Origin: Parafrankia sp041008525
GTDB taxonomy: Bacteria > Actinomycetota > Actinomycetes > Frankiales > Frankiaceae
Direction of reading: 5' to 3'
DNA length: 64,000 nucleotides
NCBI RefSeq assembly: GCF_041008525.1
Contig: NZ_JBFLUG010000013.1
Span: 1-64,000, forward strand
How positions within the stretch are numbered: the first letter of the stretch is position 1; each line of letters opens with the position of its first letter. A program made the translations under genes and the position numbers. Under the pieces are notes generated by a model, which was given only the letters and a program-made list of their open reading frames with translations, was not told the DNA's origin and searched no databases. This document shows, piece after piece, positions 52,281-61,749 of the stretch.

Positions 52281-53081
52281 TCAGCCCTTGGCCGGCGCCT
52301 CCTTCTCCTCCTTGTTCGGGCCGAGCAGCTTGAAGACGGCCCCGGTCGGGTCGGTCGCGACCGCGAGACGCCCGTAGGGGGTGTCGGTGGCCGGCTGGAC
52401 GGTCGCGCCACCGAGCCTGTCGGTGAGCGCGAGGGTGGCGTCGGTGTCCTCGACCGCGAAGTACACGCCCCAGTGCGACGGCACGCCCTCCGGGAGAAAA
52501 GCCGACGCGTCCATGATCCCCGCGTGCTCGTCGCCGGAGTCGTCGACCTGGACGGTGTAGCGGAAGTCGTCGCCGTCACCCATGATCTTGGTGTGCCACC
52601 CGAAGACCTCCTGGTAGAACGGCACGGAGCTGCCGAAGTCGCGGGTCATCAGCTCGAACCAGCCCGGCGCGCCCGGCTCGGCCAGCAGCTCGAAGCCGCG
52701 GTGCGCTCCCGGCTGCCACAGGCCGATCACCGCGCCGGCCGGATCCGTCACCACGGCCATGGTGCCGAGGTCGGCGACCGCCATCGGCGGGATCATGACG
52801 CTGCCGCCGTGCTCGGGGACCGCGGCCACGGTCTTCTCCGCGTCCTGCGTCAGGAGGTAGACGGACCAGACGTCGGGCAGTTCGGGCTGCTGCTTGGGCA
52901 TCCCGCCCGCGACGCGGCGACCGTTGCGGGTGAAGGTGAAGTACCCGCCGAACTCGGCATCCGGCTCCTCGGCGGTCCAGCCGAACAGCTCGCTGTAGAA
53001 GCGGCGTGCCCCGTCGACATCGGCGGTCATCAGGTCGACCCAGCAGGGGGCTCCGGTCAGGGTGGTCTCGTGAGCGGGCAT
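52281..53081 (-). CDS. Two-domain VOC (glyoxalase/CFP-30-like) protein, copy 1
   Basis: A 266-residue protein of two VOC half-domains (GAPCWVDLMTADVDGARRFY, then GAPGWFELMTRDFGSSVPFY), each ending in a DPxGAxxxLW/LL strand (VTDPAGAVIGLW, ATDPTGAVFKLL). It belongs to the mycobacterial CFP-30B (Rv0577)-like group; the reaction is not established. The ATG has AAGGAG 6 nt upstream. It is a tandem duplicate of the next gene with about 60-70 percent identity by eye, and both share a 53-nt upstream element. The C-terminus ends in a Lys/Glu-rich tail. Confidence 0.88.
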   Translation of the reverse strand: MPAHETTLTGAPCWVDLMTADVDGARRFYSELFGWTAEEPDAEFGGYFTFTRNGRRVAGGMPKQQPELPDVWSVYLLTQDAEKTVAAVPEHGGSVMIPPMAVADLGTMAVVTDPAGAVIGLWQPGAHRGFELLAEPGAPGWFELMTRDFGSSVPFYQEVFGWHTKIMGDGDDFRYTVQVDDSGDEHAGIMDASAFLPEGVPSHWGVYFAVEDTDATLALTDRLGGATVQPATDTPYGRLAVATDPTGAVFKLLGPNKEEKEAPAKG

Positions 53082-53138
53082 CACGGGCTCCTTCGCTGTC
53101 GTGGCGCGCGGTACGCGGTGTGCGCCCGGCGTTCGCCG

Positions 53139-53191
53139 TTCGCGTGCTGTCGACACCTTGGACCCGACCACCGACAGAAACTCATCGCCGC
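53139..53191 (-). promoter_or_regulatory. Shared upstream element of VOC copy 1
   Basis: This 53-nt block matches 54165-54217 at about 48 positions. On the minus strand it reads TGTCGG, 15 nt, TGTCGAC. The same motif pair and spacing precede the other VOC gene. It resembles an ECF-sigma promoter, but which sigma factor is speculative. Confidence 0.5.
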
Positions 53192-53307
53192 ACGGCCATC
53201 CCGCCCAGAAGCAGGCAGAAGGCGCCGGCCGCGGGCGGAAGCCCGGTTCCGCCCGCTTCGCCGGCCCGCCGCGCTGGCACCCGCCGCGCTGGCACCCGCG
53301 GCGGGCG

Positions 53308-54102
53308 TCAGCCCTTCGGCTGCTCCTCCTTGTTCGGCCCGACGAGCTTGAAGATGGCACCGGTGGGGTCGGCCGCGATCGCCAGGCGGCCGTAGGGCGT
53401 GTCCACCGGGGCCTGGGCGGTGAAGCCGCCGAGCTTCTCGGCCAGCGCGACGGCGTCGTCGGTGTCCTCCACCGCGAAGTACACGCCCCAGTGCGACGGC
53501 ACGCCCTCCGGGAGGAAGCCGGCGGCGTCCATGACCCCGGCGTACTGCTCGCCGGCGCCGTCGACCAGCACGGAGTAGCGGAACTCGTCACTGTCACCGA
53601 CGACCTCCGCCTGCCAGCCGAAGACCTGCCTGTAGAAGGGCACGGCGGCCCTGAAGTCGCGGGTCATCAGCTCGAACCAGCCCGGCGCACCCGGCTCGGC
53701 GAGCACCTGGAACCCGCGGTGCGTGCCCTGCTGCCACATGCCGACCACGGCGCCGGTCGGGTCGGTGACCACGGCCATGGTGCCCAGGTCCGCGATGGGC
53801 ATCGGCGGGACCATCACGGTGCCGCCGTGCTCTCTCACGGCCTCCGTGGTCTTCGCCGCGTCCGGGGTCAGCAGGTAGGTGGTCCAGACGTCCGGCGCCT
53901 CGGCCGCCTGCTTCGGCATCCCGCCGGCGATCATCCGGCCGTCCGGAGAGAAGAACATGAAGTACCCGCCGAACTCCTCGGACTGCTCGCCGGGGACCCA
54001 GCCGAACAGCTCCGCGTAGAAGGCGCGGGCACCGTCGACGTCCGAGGTCATCAGATCGATCCAGCAGGGGGCGCCGGGCAGGGTGGTGTCGTTCGCGGGC
54101 AT
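53308..54102 (-). CDS. Two-domain VOC (glyoxalase/CFP-30-like) protein, copy 2
   Basis: A 264-residue paralogue of the preceding gene with the same two VOC halves (GAPCWIDLMTSDVDGARAFY and GAPGWFELMTRDFRAAVPFY) and the same closing strands (VTDPTGAVVGMW, AADPTGAIFKLV). The ribosome site AAGGAG and the start are conserved between copies, as is the promoter-like block. The pair arose by one tandem duplication that carried gene and promoter together. Substrate unknown. Confidence 0.88.
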   Translation of the reverse strand: MPANDTTLPGAPCWIDLMTSDVDGARAFYAELFGWVPGEQSEEFGGYFMFFSPDGRMIAGGMPKQAAEAPDVWTTYLLTPDAAKTTEAVREHGGTVMVPPMPIADLGTMAVVTDPTGAVVGMWQQGTHRGFQVLAEPGAPGWFELMTRDFRAAVPFYRQVFGWQAEVVGDSDEFRYSVLVDGAGEQYAGVMDAAGFLPEGVPSHWGVYFAVEDTDDAVALAEKLGGFTAQAPVDTPYGRLAIAADPTGAIFKLVGPNKEEQPKG

Positions 54103-54164
54103 CGCGGGCTCCTTCGCCGTCGTGGCGCACGGTGCGTGGGCCTGGGGGTGCGCCCCCGCCGCCG

Positions 54165-54217
54165 TTCGCGTGGTGTCGACACCTTGGACCTACCCACCGA
54201 CAGAAGCTCATCGCCGC
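54165..54217 (-). promoter_or_regulatory. Shared upstream element of VOC copy 2
   Basis: Second copy of the 53-nt block. It includes the perfect 12-nt palindrome GGTGTCGACACC at 54172-54183, which is one base from perfect in the other copy. TGTCGG-N15-TGTCGA spacing is identical in both. Confidence 0.5.
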
Positions 54218-54263
54218 GGCGGGGCCCGCGCGCCGGGAGAATCCCGACCGGCGCTGGCGCCTC

Positions 54264-57200
54264 CTACTCCGCGGCGCCCTCCTCGCCCGCGGCCTCAAGG
54301 TCACCTTCCAGTTCCAGGTAGGTGGCCTGCAGACCGGCCAGCGTGCTCTCCTCGGGCGCCTCCCACAGGCCGCGCTCGGCGGCCTCCAGCAGACGCTCGG
54401 TCATGCCACGCAGAGCCCACGGGTTGGACGTCCGGAGGAACTCCCGGTTCTCCGGGTCGAACACGTAGGAGGCCGCCAGCGACTCGTACATCCAGTCCTG
54501 GACGACCCCGGCGGTGGCGTCGTAGCCGAACAGGTAGTCGACGGTCGCGGCCAGCTCGAAGGCGCCCTTGTAGCCGTGCCGGCGCATCGCGGCGATCCAG
54601 CGCGGGTTCACCACCCTGGCGCGGAACACCCGGTGGGTCTCCTCCTGCAGGGTGCGGGTGCGCACCGCGTCGGGCAGCGCGCTGTCCCCGACGTAGGCGG
54701 CGGGAGACGTCCCGGTCAGCGCCCGCACGGCTGCCACCATCCCGCCGTGGTACTGGAAGTAGTCGTCCGAGTCGACCAGGTCGTGCTCGCGGGTGTCCTG
54801 GTTCTTGACCGCGATCTGGATACGGCGGAACGCCGTCTCCATGTCGGCCCGGGCCTCGGCGCCGTCCAGACCGCGGCCGTAGGCGTAGCCGCCCCACACC
54901 GCGTACACCTCGGCGAGGTCGGCGTCCGAGCGCCACTGCCGCGAGTCGATCAGGGGCAGCAGGCCGGCGCCGTAGGCCCCGGGCTTCGACCCGAAGATCC
55001 GCGTCGTCGCCCGCCGCAACGCCGCCGGGTCGACCGGGCCCGACGCGCCGGGCGAACCGGAGGAACCGGCCGGATCCGCCGATCCGGACGGGCTCGCCGG
55101 GCGCAGGGCGCCGGGGAGACCGAGGGCGGCCAGGTCCGCACGGACGTGCGCGGCCAGGGCGTTGACGTCGTCCGGCTCGTCGAGCGCGGCCACCGCCCGT
55201 ACCGCGTCGTCGAGCAGGGCGACGACGTGCGGGAAGGCGTCGCGGAAGAACCCGGAGATCCGTACCACCACGTCGACCCGCGGACGCCCCAGCTCCGGGC
55301 CCGGCACGATCTCGAAGCCGGTCACCCGCCGGGACGCGTCATCCCAGGTCGGGCGGCAGCCGAGCAGCCAGAGCACCTCGGCGATGTCGTCGCCCTGGGT
55401 GCGCATGGCGGACGTCCCCCACACGGTCAGCCCGACGGAGGCCGGGTAGCCGCCGGTGTCGGCGAGGTAGCGCTCCAGCAGCGAGTCGGCGAGCGCACGG
55501 CCGGTCTCCCAGGCGAGCCGGGACGGGATGGCCTTCGGGTCGACGGAGGCGAAGTTGCGCCCGGTGGGCAGCACGTTGACCAGGCCGCGGGTCGGCGAGC
55601 CGGACGGGCCGGGCGGCACGAACCGGCCGCCGAGCGCCCGCAGCGTGTTGCCGATCTCGTCCGGGGTGCGGTTCAGCCGGGGGACGACCTCCGTCGCCGC
55701 GAACCCGAGAACCCGCTCGACCTCGCTCCGCGCCGCGGCCGGCACCCCGACGCTCCGCGCCGCGGCCGGCACCCCGACGCCGCCCCCCGGCTCGCCGACG
55801 CCGCCCCCCGGCTCGCCGGCGGCGGCTCCGGCACCGGGCCCGGCACCGGCTCCGGCGTCGGCCGGGGAGATCACATGACGGGCCACGACGTCGCGGACGG
55901 CGTCCGGTGACCACGCGGCGGACTCCAGTGCGGCGACCAGCGAGCGGGCCGTCTCCTCGAACGCGTCCACCTGCGCCCGGGACGCCTCGAGGTCGCCCTC
56001 GGTGTGCCCGAGCGCCGTGCGCAGGCCCGGTACGGCGCCTGCGCTGCCCGCCCACATCTGGTTCGCGCGCAGGATCGCGGTGACCAGGTTCGTCTGCGCC
56101 TCCCCCGCCGGCGCCACCCCGAGGATGTGCAGGCCGTCGCGGATCTGGGTGTCCTTCACCTCGCACAGGTAGCCGTCGACGTGCAGCAGGAAGTCGTCGA
56201 AGTCGTCGTCGCTGGGCCGGTCGGCCTGGCCGAGGTCGTGGTGCAGCTGGGCGGACTGGATCAGCGTCCAGATCTGGGCGCGCACCGCCGGCAGCTTCGC
56301 CGGGTCGAGGGCGGCCAGCGTCGCGTACTCGTCCAGGAGCTGTTCCAACCGGGCCATGTCGCCGTAGGAGTCGGCCCGTGCCATCGGCGGCACCAGATGG
56401 TCGACGATCACCGCGTGCGCGCGGCGCTTGGCCTGGGTGCCCTCCCCCGGGTCGTTGACCAGGAACGGGTAGACGAACGGCAGGTCGCCGAGGACGGCGT
56501 CCGGCGCGCAGCCGGCCGACAGGCCGAGCCCCTTGCCGGGCAGCCACTCCAGCGTTCCGTGCTTGCCGAGATGGATGACGGCGTCGGCGCCGAAGACCTC
56601 GTCCAGCCAGCGGTAGGCCGCCAGGTAGTGATGGGACGGCGGCAGGTCGGGGTCGTGGTAGATCGCCACCGGGTTCTCCCCGAACCCCCGCGGCGGCTGG
56701 ATCATCACGACGATGTTGCCGAACCGCAGCGCGGCCAGCACGATCGCCGGCTCCGCCGCCGACGTCCCCGACCGCACCCCCACGCCGCTCGTGGCGCCGC
56801 TCGTGGCGCCGTTCCCGACCAGCGGGCTGCCGTCGTCGACGTAGAGCGAGCCGGGCGGCGGGCCCCAGTGCTGGGACATCGCGGCGCGCAGCGGCTCGGG
56901 CAGGCGGGCGAACCAGCGCTCGTAGGTCGACGCGGGCACCCGCGCGGGCGCGGCGGCGAGCTGTTCGGCGGTCAGCCATTCGACGTCGTGGCCGCCGGCG
57001 GCGATCAGCGCGTGGATCAGCGTGTCCCCGACCGAGGCGTCCGGCCTGGTGATCTCGGCGGCGGCGGCGGGGCGCAGCTCCTCTCCCGGGTAGCCGTCGC
57101 CGAGGTCATAGCCGGCGGCGCGCAGCGCGTCGAGCAGCAGCACCGCCGAGGCGGGCGTGTCCAGGCCGACGGCGTTACCCACCCGCGAGTGCTTCGTCGG

Positions 57201-58289
57201 ATACGAGGAGAGCACAATGGCGATCTTCTTCTCGGCGGGCGGGGTGTGCCGCAGCGCGGCCAGCCGCGCGGCGATCCCGGCGACCCGGGCGGTGCGCTCC
57301 GGATCCGCCGCGTACACCGGGACACCGCCCGGCCCCTCCTCCTTGAAGGAGAACGGCACGGTGATGATCCGGCCGTCGAACTCGGGGATGGCGACCTGCA
57401 TGGCGGCGTCCATCGGCGACAGGCCGGCGTCGCTGCCGTCCCAGACCGCACGGGAGGACGTCAGGCACAGCCCCTGCACGACCGGGACGTCCAGCGCGGC
57501 GAGCGCGCCGACGTCCCACGCCTCCTCGTCACCACCGGCGGAGGCGTCCGCAGGGCGGGTGCCGCCGGCGGCGAGCACCGTCACGACCAGGGCGTCCACC
57601 CCGGCGAGATCGCGCAGCACCCCCCCGGCGGCCGCGCCGCGCAGCGTGGAGCAGAACACCGGACGCGCGTTCGCACCCGCGCCCTCGAGCGCGTCACACA
57701 GGGTGTCGACGAAGGCCGTGTTGCCGGAGGTCGCGTGCGCCCGGTAGAAGACGACGCCGACAGTGGGCCGGTCGGCCTTGACCGCCCACTCGCCGTGCCT
57801 GCCGTGCTCGGGCAGGACGACCGGCGCGGCGAAGCCGAGGCCGGTGAGCAGCAGCGTGTCGGAGAGGAAGCGGTAGAGCTCGGCGAGGTTGGCGACACCG
57901 CCCTCGACCAGGTAGGCGAGCGCCTCGGTGGCGACACCGGCCGGCACCGTCCCGCGGGCCATCAGCGCGGCGTCCGGGGTCGCCTCGCCGCCGAGGGCGA
58001 CGACCGGCAGCCCACTGGCGACGACGGCGGCCAGGCCGTCAGGCCAGGCTCGCTCCCCGCCGAGGAGACGCAGGACGACCACCTCGGCACCGGCGAGGAA
58101 CGCCGGTACCGCCTCGGCTTCGAGGCGTGCCGGGTTCGCGACCCGCCAGGGCGCTCCGCAGGCACGCGCGGCGAGGAGTTCGGTGTCGGCGGTCGAGATG
58201 AGAGCGATCACCGGATCCGCGTGTTCGGCCGGATCCGCCTGTTCGGCCGGGCTCGGCTGGTCTGCCGGCACCGGCTGCTCCGTCGACAT
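54264..58289 (-). CDS. cobN: CobN, cobaltochelatase large subunit
   Basis: A 1341-residue protein. After an acidic Pro-rich leader come the CobN/magnesium-chelatase-H blocks: PTVGVVFYRAHATSGNTAFV, KKIAIVLSSYPTKHSRVGNAVGLDTPAS, RFGNIVVMIQPPRGFG, DAVIHLGKHGTLEWLPGKGLGLSAG and LVDSDDYFQYHGGMVAAVRALTG. CobN inserts cobalt into hydrogenobyrinic acid a,c-diamide in the aerobic B12 route, with CobS/CobT-type AAA partners that are not in this window. A stretch near residue 830 encodes tandem GVPAAARS and GEPGGGV repeats (DNA 55725-55820). The ATG directly abuts the cobQ stop. Confidence 0.96.
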   Translation of the reverse strand: MSTEQPVPADQPSPAEQADPAEHADPVIALISTADTELLAARACGAPWRVANPARLEAEAVPAFLAGAEVVVLRLLGGERAWPDGLAAVVASGLPVVALGGEATPDAALMARGTVPAGVATEALAYLVEGGVANLAELYRFLSDTLLLTGLGFAAPVVLPEHGRHGEWAVKADRPTVGVVFYRAHATSGNTAFVDTLCDALEGAGANARPVFCSTLRGAAAGGVLRDLAGVDALVVTVLAAGGTRPADASAGGDEEAWDVGALAALDVPVVQGLCLTSSRAVWDGSDAGLSPMDAAMQVAIPEFDGRIITVPFSFKEEGPGGVPVYAADPERTARVAGIAARLAALRHTPPAEKKIAIVLSSYPTKHSRVGNAVGLDTPASAVLLLDALRAAGYDLGDGYPGEELRPAAAAEITRPDASVGDTLIHALIAAGGHDVEWLTAEQLAAAPARVPASTYERWFARLPEPLRAAMSQHWGPPPGSLYVDDGSPLVGNGATSGATSGVGVRSGTSAAEPAIVLAALRFGNIVVMIQPPRGFGENPVAIYHDPDLPPSHHYLAAYRWLDEVFGADAVIHLGKHGTLEWLPGKGLGLSAGCAPDAVLGDLPFVYPFLVNDPGEGTQAKRRAHAVIVDHLVPPMARADSYGDMARLEQLLDEYATLAALDPAKLPAVRAQIWTLIQSAQLHHDLGQADRPSDDDFDDFLLHVDGYLCEVKDTQIRDGLHILGVAPAGEAQTNLVTAILRANQMWAGSAGAVPGLRTALGHTEGDLEASRAQVDAFEETARSLVAALESAAWSPDAVRDVVARHVISPADAGAGAGPGAGAAAGEPGGGVGEPGGGVGVPAAARSVGVPAAARSEVERVLGFAATEVVPRLNRTPDEIGNTLRALGGRFVPPGPSGSPTRGLVNVLPTGRNFASVDPKAIPSRLAWETGRALADSLLERYLADTGGYPASVGLTVWGTSAMRTQGDDIAEVLWLLGCRPTWDDASRRVTGFEIVPGPELGRPRVDVVVRISGFFRDAFPHVVALLDDAVRAVAALDEPDDVNALAAHVRADLAALGLPGALRPASPSGSADPAGSSGSPGASGPVDPAALRRATTRIFGSKPGAYGAGLLPLIDSRQWRSDADLAEVYAVWGGYAYGRGLDGAEARADMETAFRRIQIAVKNQDTREHDLVDSDDYFQYHGGMVAAVRALTGTSPAAYVGDSALPDAVRTRTLQEETHRVFRARVVNPRWIAAMRRHGYKGAFELAATVDYLFGYDATAGVVQDWMYESLAASYVFDPENREFLRTSNPWALRGMTERLLEAAERGLWEAPEESTLAGLQATYLELEGDLEAAGEEGAAE
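55725..55820. repeat. Tandem repeats inside cobN (27 nt x2, then 21 nt x2)
   Basis: A 27-nt unit occurs at 55725-55751 and 55752-55778, followed by a 21-nt unit twice. Both keep the reading frame and encode a Gly/Pro/Ala linker of CobN, the kind of slippage expected in GC-rich DNA. Confidence 0.85.
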
Positions 58290-59921
58290 TCAGGGTGCTC
58301 CCGGGGGGACGAAGGGAAGACCGGCCGGTGCGCCGCGCTCCAGCAGTGTGCGCACCGCCCGCAGGTCAAGATGGTCGGCGACCAGGTCGCCCAGGGCATC
58401 AAGGCGGCGGGCCCGGACATCGGCGAAACAGGTCTCGGCCGGGCGGAACGACCGGCCGGCCGCCGCCGCCACACCGGCCAGGTAGGCCCGCCGGAACTGG
58501 TCGTTCTCCAGCAGTCCGTGCCAGCTCGTCCCGTGGACGCCGCCGACCCGCGCGCCGTCGACGGCGAACCGCTCCACCGCGGTGAGACGGGAACCCGTCC
58601 CGCCGGGTCGCAGCGACTCGTCGAGCACCGGTCGGCCGTGCCGGATCTCGTAGCCCGTGACGGGGTGGCCGTCCGCGCTGACCCCCGACCGCTGCCCGAG
58701 CACCTTGTCCGGCGCGAAGCGGGTGATCAGTGGCAGCAGACTCAGGCCGGGCACCTCCCCCGCCCGGGACTCGACGTCGTCGTCGATGCGCACCCCGAGC
58801 ATCTGGTAGCCGCCGCAGATCCCCAGGACGGGCAGCCCCGCGGCGGCCCGGGCCACGATCGCGTCGGCGAGCCCGCGCCGCCGCAGCCAGGCCAGGTCCG
58901 AGACGGTCGCCCGGGTCCCCGGCAGCACCACCAGGTCTGCGTCGGCGATGTCGTCCACGCTGGTCGCGAGCCGCACCGACACCCCCGGCTCGGCGCGCAG
59001 GGCGTCCAGGTCGGTGATGTTCGACAGGCGCGGGAAGCGGACCACGGCGACCCGCAGCCGGTCCGGGCCGGTGTCCGCGCCGCCCGGCCCGGCCGAGCCA
59101 TCGGCGGGGCCCAGGTCGGGATCCGGATGTGAACGCAGGTCCAGCGAGTCCTCGACGTCGAGCCACAGGCCCGCGAGCCAGGGCAGGACGCCGAGGACGG
59201 GACGTCCGGTGAGTCCTTCGATCTGACGCAGCCCGGGCTCGAGCAGCCGGGCGTCCCCGCGGAAACGGTTGATCACCCAGCCGGCGACAAGGGCCTGGTC
59301 GGCCCGGTCGAGCAGGGCGAGTGTCCCGAACAGGGAGGCGAACACACCGCCGCGGTCAATGTCGCCGACGACCAGCACCGGTAGCCCCGCCGCCCGGGCC
59401 AGGCCCATGTTGGCGATGTCGGTCGCCCGCAGGTTGATCTCCGTCGGTGACCCGGCCCCCTCGCAGATCACCGCGTCGAACCGGCCGCGCAGGTCGGCGA
59501 GGCAGTCCAGGACGATGCCGAGCAGACGCTCCTTGTACGGCCGATAGCCCAGCGCGTCGACCTCGGCGAGGGGACGTCCGAGCACCACCAGCTGGCTGTG
59601 GCGGTCGGAGCCGGGTTTGAGCAGCACGGGGTTCATCGCGGCCTCGGGCGCGACCCCGGCGGCCGCGGCCTGCATCGCCTGAGCCCGGCCGATCTCCGCG
59701 CCGTCGGCGGTCACCACCGAGTTCAGCGCCATGTTCTGGGCCTTGAACGGGGCGACCCGCACGCCCTCGCGGGCCAGCCACCGGCACAGCCCGGCGGTGA
59801 GGATGCTCTTGCCGGCGTCCGAGGCGGTCCCGGCGACCAGCAGCGCCCCGCCGGCCGCCCCGCGGCCGGTTCCCCTGCCCGTGCCACTGCCACTGCCGGT
59901 ACCCGCGATGCGGCCGGTCAC
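58290..59921 (-). CDS. cobQ: CobQ, cobyric acid synthase
   Basis: A 543-residue amidotransferase. The N-terminal BioD/DTBS-like ATP region has GTASDAGKS (31-39) after a Gly/Thr-rich leader, then PFKAQNMALNS and EGAGSPTEINLR. The C-terminal class I glutaminase has nucleophile C369 in LGICGGYQMLG and a downstream GVHGTSWHG with the catalytic His. It amidates four side chains of adenosyl-cobyrinic acid a,c-diamide. Its ATG overlaps the cobD stop as ATGA, and cobN follows with no gap. Confidence 0.96.
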   Translation of the reverse strand: MTGRIAGTGSGSGTGRGTGRGAAGGALLVAGTASDAGKSILTAGLCRWLAREGVRVAPFKAQNMALNSVVTADGAEIGRAQAMQAAAAGVAPEAAMNPVLLKPGSDRHSQLVVLGRPLAEVDALGYRPYKERLLGIVLDCLADLRGRFDAVICEGAGSPTEINLRATDIANMGLARAAGLPVLVVGDIDRGGVFASLFGTLALLDRADQALVAGWVINRFRGDARLLEPGLRQIEGLTGRPVLGVLPWLAGLWLDVEDSLDLRSHPDPDLGPADGSAGPGGADTGPDRLRVAVVRFPRLSNITDLDALRAEPGVSVRLATSVDDIADADLVVLPGTRATVSDLAWLRRRGLADAIVARAAAGLPVLGICGGYQMLGVRIDDDVESRAGEVPGLSLLPLITRFAPDKVLGQRSGVSADGHPVTGYEIRHGRPVLDESLRPGGTGSRLTAVERFAVDGARVGGVHGTSWHGLLENDQFRRAYLAGVAAAAGRSFRPAETCFADVRARRLDALGDLVADHLDLRAVRTLLERGAPAGLPFVPPGAP

Positions 59922-60931
59922 CGCGCTCCGCCCGCGGCGGGTCGGACCGCCGCCAGCACGGCGGCGAGCCCGGCGCTCAGCCCGACCGCGGCCACCGTGA
60001 CGGCGCCCGACAGGCGTGCTGCGACCTGCAGGTCCTCGGCGCCGGGCCGGCGCCCCGAACCCAGCTCGGGGCGGTGCTCGACACCATGGGCGTACCGAAG
60101 CTCACCGCCGAGCCGCAGCCCGGCCGCTCCGGCGAACGCCGCCTCCGCCATACCCGCGTTGGGGCTGGGGTGGCGGCGGCCGTCGCGACGCAGCGTCCGC
60201 CACGCCCGCGCCGGCGAGCCGCCGACCACCGGCGCGCAGGCGCAGGTCAGCACCGCGCAGACCCGGGCAGGCAGCAGGTTGGCCAGGTCGTCGGCGCGGG
60301 CCGCGGCCCAGCCGAAACGGCGGTAACGCGCGTTGCGGTAGCCGACCATCGCGTCGAGGGTGTTCACCGCGCGGTAGGCGACGAGGCCGGGCAGACCGCC
60401 AACCGCGCCCCACAGCAGCGGGGCGACGACGGCGTCCGACGTGTTCTCCGCCAGCGACTCGACGCCCGCCCGGGACAACCCGCCGGTGTCGAGGACCGAC
60501 GGGTCCCGGCCGCACAGCGAGGGCAGCCGGCGGCGCGCGGCAGCCAGGTCCGACCGGGCCAGCTCACCGCCCAGCGCCCGGCCCTCCCGGCGCAGCGACG
60601 CGCCCCCCAGCACCGCCCACGTCACCACCGCGGTCAACGCCGTCGCGGCCAGCCCGGCCCCGCACCTCGCCCGGTGCTCGCCGCGGGAACCGGCCCGTGC
60701 GCGCGCCAGCCCGCGTTCCACCCGGCCGGCGACCACGGCCGGACCGCCCACCAGGAGCGCCGTGTACGCCACGCCGGCGAGCCGGCTGTCGCGGTAGGCG
60801 GCCCGCTCGAGGCGGGCCGCGACCCGCCCGAACCCCGCGACCGGATGGCCCCGGGCCGGGTCGGCGAACAGCATGTCGAGGACGACTCCGAGCAGCAGCC
60901 CGTACGCCCGCGCGCGGCTGCTCGCCCTCAC
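59918..60931 (-). CDS. cobD: CobD/CbiB, adenosylcobinamide-phosphate synthase
   Basis: A 337-residue membrane protein. AYGLLLGVVLDMLFADPARGHPVAGFGRVAARLE, LSRAGVESLAENTSDAVVAPLLWGAVGG, NTLDAMVGYRNARYRRFGWAAARADDLANLLPAR and HPSPNAGMAEAAFAGAAGLRLGG are the classic CbiB blocks. It attaches the aminopropanol arm to cobyric acid. I place the start at the GTG at 60929-60931 because it overlaps the cbtA stop as GTGA; a longer frame upstream is antisense-like and non-conserved. Confidence 0.93.
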   Translation of the reverse strand: MRASSRARAYGLLLGVVLDMLFADPARGHPVAGFGRVAARLERAAYRDSRLAGVAYTALLVGGPAVVAGRVERGLARARAGSRGEHRARCGAGLAATALTAVVTWAVLGGASLRREGRALGGELARSDLAAARRRLPSLCGRDPSVLDTGGLSRAGVESLAENTSDAVVAPLLWGAVGGLPGLVAYRAVNTLDAMVGYRNARYRRFGWAAARADDLANLLPARVCAVLTCACAPVVGGSPARAWRTLRRDGRRHPSPNAGMAEAAFAGAAGLRLGGELRYAHGVEHRPELGSGRRPGAEDLQVAARLSGAVTVAAVGLSAGLAAVLAAVRPAAGGAR

Positions 60932-61695
60932 CCCGCGGACGGGCTCGGTGACGCCGCAACCGCCGGGGTGCGCCGCGCGGGCGCCGGGTTGAGCACCCGG
61001 TCGGCCAGCGGCCCGAAGCCGAGCCCCAGCACCGCCCACACCAGGGTCTGCGTGCCCAGCGAGGACAGCCGGAAGCGCCACAGCAGCTCCGGCGGGAAGG
61101 AGTCGGGCACCTCGTTGACGACGGGAAGAAGGACCGCGGCCACCACGACGAGGACGGTGAACACCCCGGTCGCCGCCAGTGCCGCGTTCCACGCGCCGAC
61201 GCGGGCGGCCAGCGCGCGGCCGGCCTGCGCGGCGAGCAGGGCCGCGATGACGGTGACGAGCACCAGGACCACGTAGAGGCCGGTACGCCGATCGATCGTG
61301 TCCGGATTCCCGACCGCCGGCGGATTCGCCGGGTACTTCAGGAACGGGATGACCGCCACCGCCACGAAACCGACAGCCGCAACCACCGCCGAGGTGGACC
61401 GCATGCCCGACGTGCCGACACGGCCGTAGGCGACGGCGCACGCGATCGCGAACAGGCCTCCCATCGCGACGCCGTAAAGGCCTGTCGCGACCGCCAGCCC
61501 GATGCCCTTCTGCGTCCCCCGGGACACCTCCTCCGGCTCGACGGGCTCACCGGGAACCGGCGCCGCCGCCGCGGCCTCCTCGATGGCGATCGCCGCGTCC
61601 ACCTGTGGTTCGCCGGTGACGGAGGCGAACCCGAAGCCGACCAGACCCGCGACCAGACCCGCGAGCATGCCAAACACAAGAAGTCTGCGCATCAT
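60928..61695 (-). CDS. cbtA: CbtA, cobalt transporter subunit
   Basis: A 255-residue protein with five membrane helices. The N-terminal MRRLLVFGMLAGLVAGLVGFGFA and acidic GEPVEPEEVSRGTQKGIGLAVATGLYGVAMGGLFA region, plus PFLKYPANPPAVGNPDTIDRRTGLY, are the hallmarks of CbtA, a B12-riboswitch-controlled cobalt transporter. Two Met codons open the gene; the first is annotated. It is 54 nt downstream of cbtB and overlaps cobD. Confidence 0.92.
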   Translation of the reverse strand: MMRRLLVFGMLAGLVAGLVGFGFASVTGEPQVDAAIAIEEAAAAAPVPGEPVEPEEVSRGTQKGIGLAVATGLYGVAMGGLFAIACAVAYGRVGTSGMRSTSAVVAAVGFVAVAVIPFLKYPANPPAVGNPDTIDRRTGLYVVLVLVTVIAALLAAQAGRALAARVGAWNAALAATGVFTVLVVVAAVLLPVVNEVPDSFPPELLWRFRLSSLGTQTLVWAVLGLGFGPLADRVLNPAPARRTPAVAASPSPSAG

Positions 61696-61749
61696 GAAGG
61701 AACGGCCTCCGCCGCCTGCCGGTGAACGATCCGCCGGAAAATCAGTGGA

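Noticed and set aside
56004..59132. Plus-strand reading frame of 1042 codons
   Set aside because: Antisense to cobN and cobQ, whose motifs are unambiguous.
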